Part shown: piece by piece, positions 63,403 to 64,000 of the stretch | Position numbering within the stretch: the stretch's first letter is position 1 | Layout of the letters: each line of letters starts with the position of its first letter | Origin: JALSNL01 sp036479585 | GTDB taxonomy: Bacteria; Bacteroidota; Ignavibacteria; Ignavibacteriales; Melioribacteraceae | Direction of reading: 5' to 3' | DNA length: 64,000 nucleotides | Assembly: GCA_965224785.1 (NCBI GenBank) | Contig: OZ245062.1 | Span: 1,302,001 to 1,366,000, forward strand | The notes under the pieces: generated by a model | Told to the model about the DNA's origin: nothing | What the model saw: only the letters and a program-made list of their open reading frames with translations | Database searches by the model: none | Position numbers and translations under genes: made by a program

Positions 63403-63726
63403 ATGTTTGATGCTTTACCTTTTTTACTCAAAACAATTGGGATTGGTCTTGTTGCCGGATTAGTGGTTGGATTTTTATCAAAAAAGTTTTCTAAGCTTAT
63501 AATATTTTTTGCTCTGCTTGTTGTTGTTCTTTTACAAGTAGCTGCATACAAAGGTTATATTGATGTTGACTGGTTATCGTGGGGTGATACTGCGGTTGAA
63601 GCAGTTAAGAATACAGTTAAAAATACAGATTTGCCAACCGAATCTCTTACAGATATTTTTATGAAGAATGTTCCATTTTCAATTGCAGCAATTATTGGAT
63701 TTGTTTTTGGATTTAAGAAAGGTTAA
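63403..63726 (+). CDS. FUN14 domain-containing membrane protein
   Basis: 107 residues with about three membrane segments. FUN14-type features are GIGLVAGLVVGFLSKKFSKL and VVVLLQVAAYKGYIDVDWLS, and the ending FGFKKG. Homologues occur in bacteria, archaea and mitochondria, with a known mitophagy role only in the last; the bacterial function is unknown. It is followed seven bases later by the next gene. Confidence 0.85.
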   Translation: MFDALPFLLKTIGIGLVAGLVVGFLSKKFSKLIIFFALLVVVLLQVAAYKGYIDVDWLSWGDTAVEAVKNTVKNTDLPTESLTDIFMKNVPFSIAAIIGFVFGFKKG

Positions 63727-63732
63727 GAGAGT

Positions 63733-64000
63733 TTGAAAATAATATTTAAATCATTTCAATATATTTGGGAACTTCCTCAAAACTTACTTGGTCTAGTTAT
63801 CTATTTGCTTAACATAAACAAAATTGTTAACATCAAAAAGATTGAGGGAAGATACTTGCTAAAAAATTACAATTTTGGAGTTAGTCTTGGGAATTATATT
63901 TTTTGGACTCCAACAATAAATGATAAGAATACTGAAGTACCAATCAATATGAAACATGAATTTGGTCACTCAATTCAATCAAAATATTTTGGGCCACTAT
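63733..64000 (+). CDS. Predicted membrane-associated protein with HEFGH zincin-like motif (cut by window end)
   Basis: At least 89 residues, open to the last base. TTG start six bases after the FUN14 stop, opening MKIIFKSFQYIWELPQNLLG. Reads KHEFGHSIQSKYFGPL near the visible end: HExxH is the zinc-binding core of metallopeptidases. An N-terminal helix (about 15-30) looks membrane-inserted. The family is not named with certainty; a zinc peptidase is possible. Confidence 0.72.
   Translation, partial: MKIIFKSFQYIWELPQNLLGLVIYLLNINKIVNIKKIEGRYLLKNYNFGVSLGNYIFWTPTINDKNTEVPINMKHEFGHSIQSKYFGPL

Noticed and set aside
1..64000. Prophage, integrated plasmid or genomic island
   Set aside because: No integrase, phage structural, replication or conjugation genes, and no tRNA attachment site was seen. 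The only mobile traces are the RAYT unit, the DUF559 remnant, the palindromic repeats and possibly the VapBC pair.

Overview
The window is a strongly AT-rich bacterial chromosome segment with densely packed genes, most likely from the Ignavibacteria/Chlorobi-Bacteroidetes side of the FCB group. The main evidence is two large repeat proteins ending in a type IX secretion (T9SS) sorting domain that contains the 'NYPNPFNP' motif. Supporting evidence is the ExbB-ExbD-ExbD trio, TonB-dependent receptors with carboxypeptidase-like N-terminal domains, and frequent TTG/GTG starts. No prophage, CRISPR array, tRNA or rRNA was recognised. Nothing could be searched, so the lineage is an inference from these hallmarks.

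Layout. 1-4.8 kb: end of pyrD, a REP-flanked and 5'-eroded RAYT-type transposase, polA, and a frameshifted DUF559 nuclease. 4.9-18.1 kb: an EEP-fold lipoprotein, an ExbB/ExbD/ExbD motor, yqeY-cvpA-mutS2, a FadL-like porin followed by an SGNH-hydrolase lipoprotein, a SPOR lipoprotein, ssb, a GldE/CorC-like CBS protein and an MCE (MlaD) protein. 18.2-20.9 kb: a 24-residue-repeat T9SS protein. 21-30.3 kb: mixed housekeeping genes (GNAT, acpS, rdgB, menG/ubiE, PAP2, mgtE, rsmA, ROK kinase, purU) plus a complete class D (OXA-type) beta-lactamase-like lipoprotein. 30.4-36.1 kb: an AsmA-family protein and a second T9SS repeat protein on the other strand, bracketed by two copies of the AsmA 3' end. 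36.1-41.3 kb: a TPP riboswitch followed by a TonB-dependent receptor, thiamine pyrophosphokinase and an SSS-family sodium symporter, which reads as a thiamine uptake and activation operon. 41.3-51.2 kb, minus strand: pyruvoyl-dependent arginine decarboxylase, a VapBC pair, meaB-nadD, a second TonB-dependent receptor, a PrsW protease coupled to a PAS-LuxR regulator, and a NatAB-like ABC exporter. 51.5-58.5 kb: the classic yceD-rpmF-plsX-fabH-fabD-fabG-acpP-fabF-rnc operon. 58.5-64 kb: gcvP, a CoA-binding protein, a one-POTRA Omp85 protein, a FUN14 protein and the start of a HEFGH-motif membrane protein.

Functionally, the window combines envelope biology (OM porin, Omp85, AsmA, MCE, SPOR, T9SS cargo, TonB motor) with core metabolism. 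The best candidate for an incompletely described system is the TPP-riboswitch operon, which pairs an outer-membrane receptor with an SSS symporter as a two-membrane thiamine route. A dispersed family of about ten intergenic palindromic elements with TGTCAT...ATGACA-type ends runs through the whole window, and one copy sits between the TPP riboswitch terminator and the receptor start codon.
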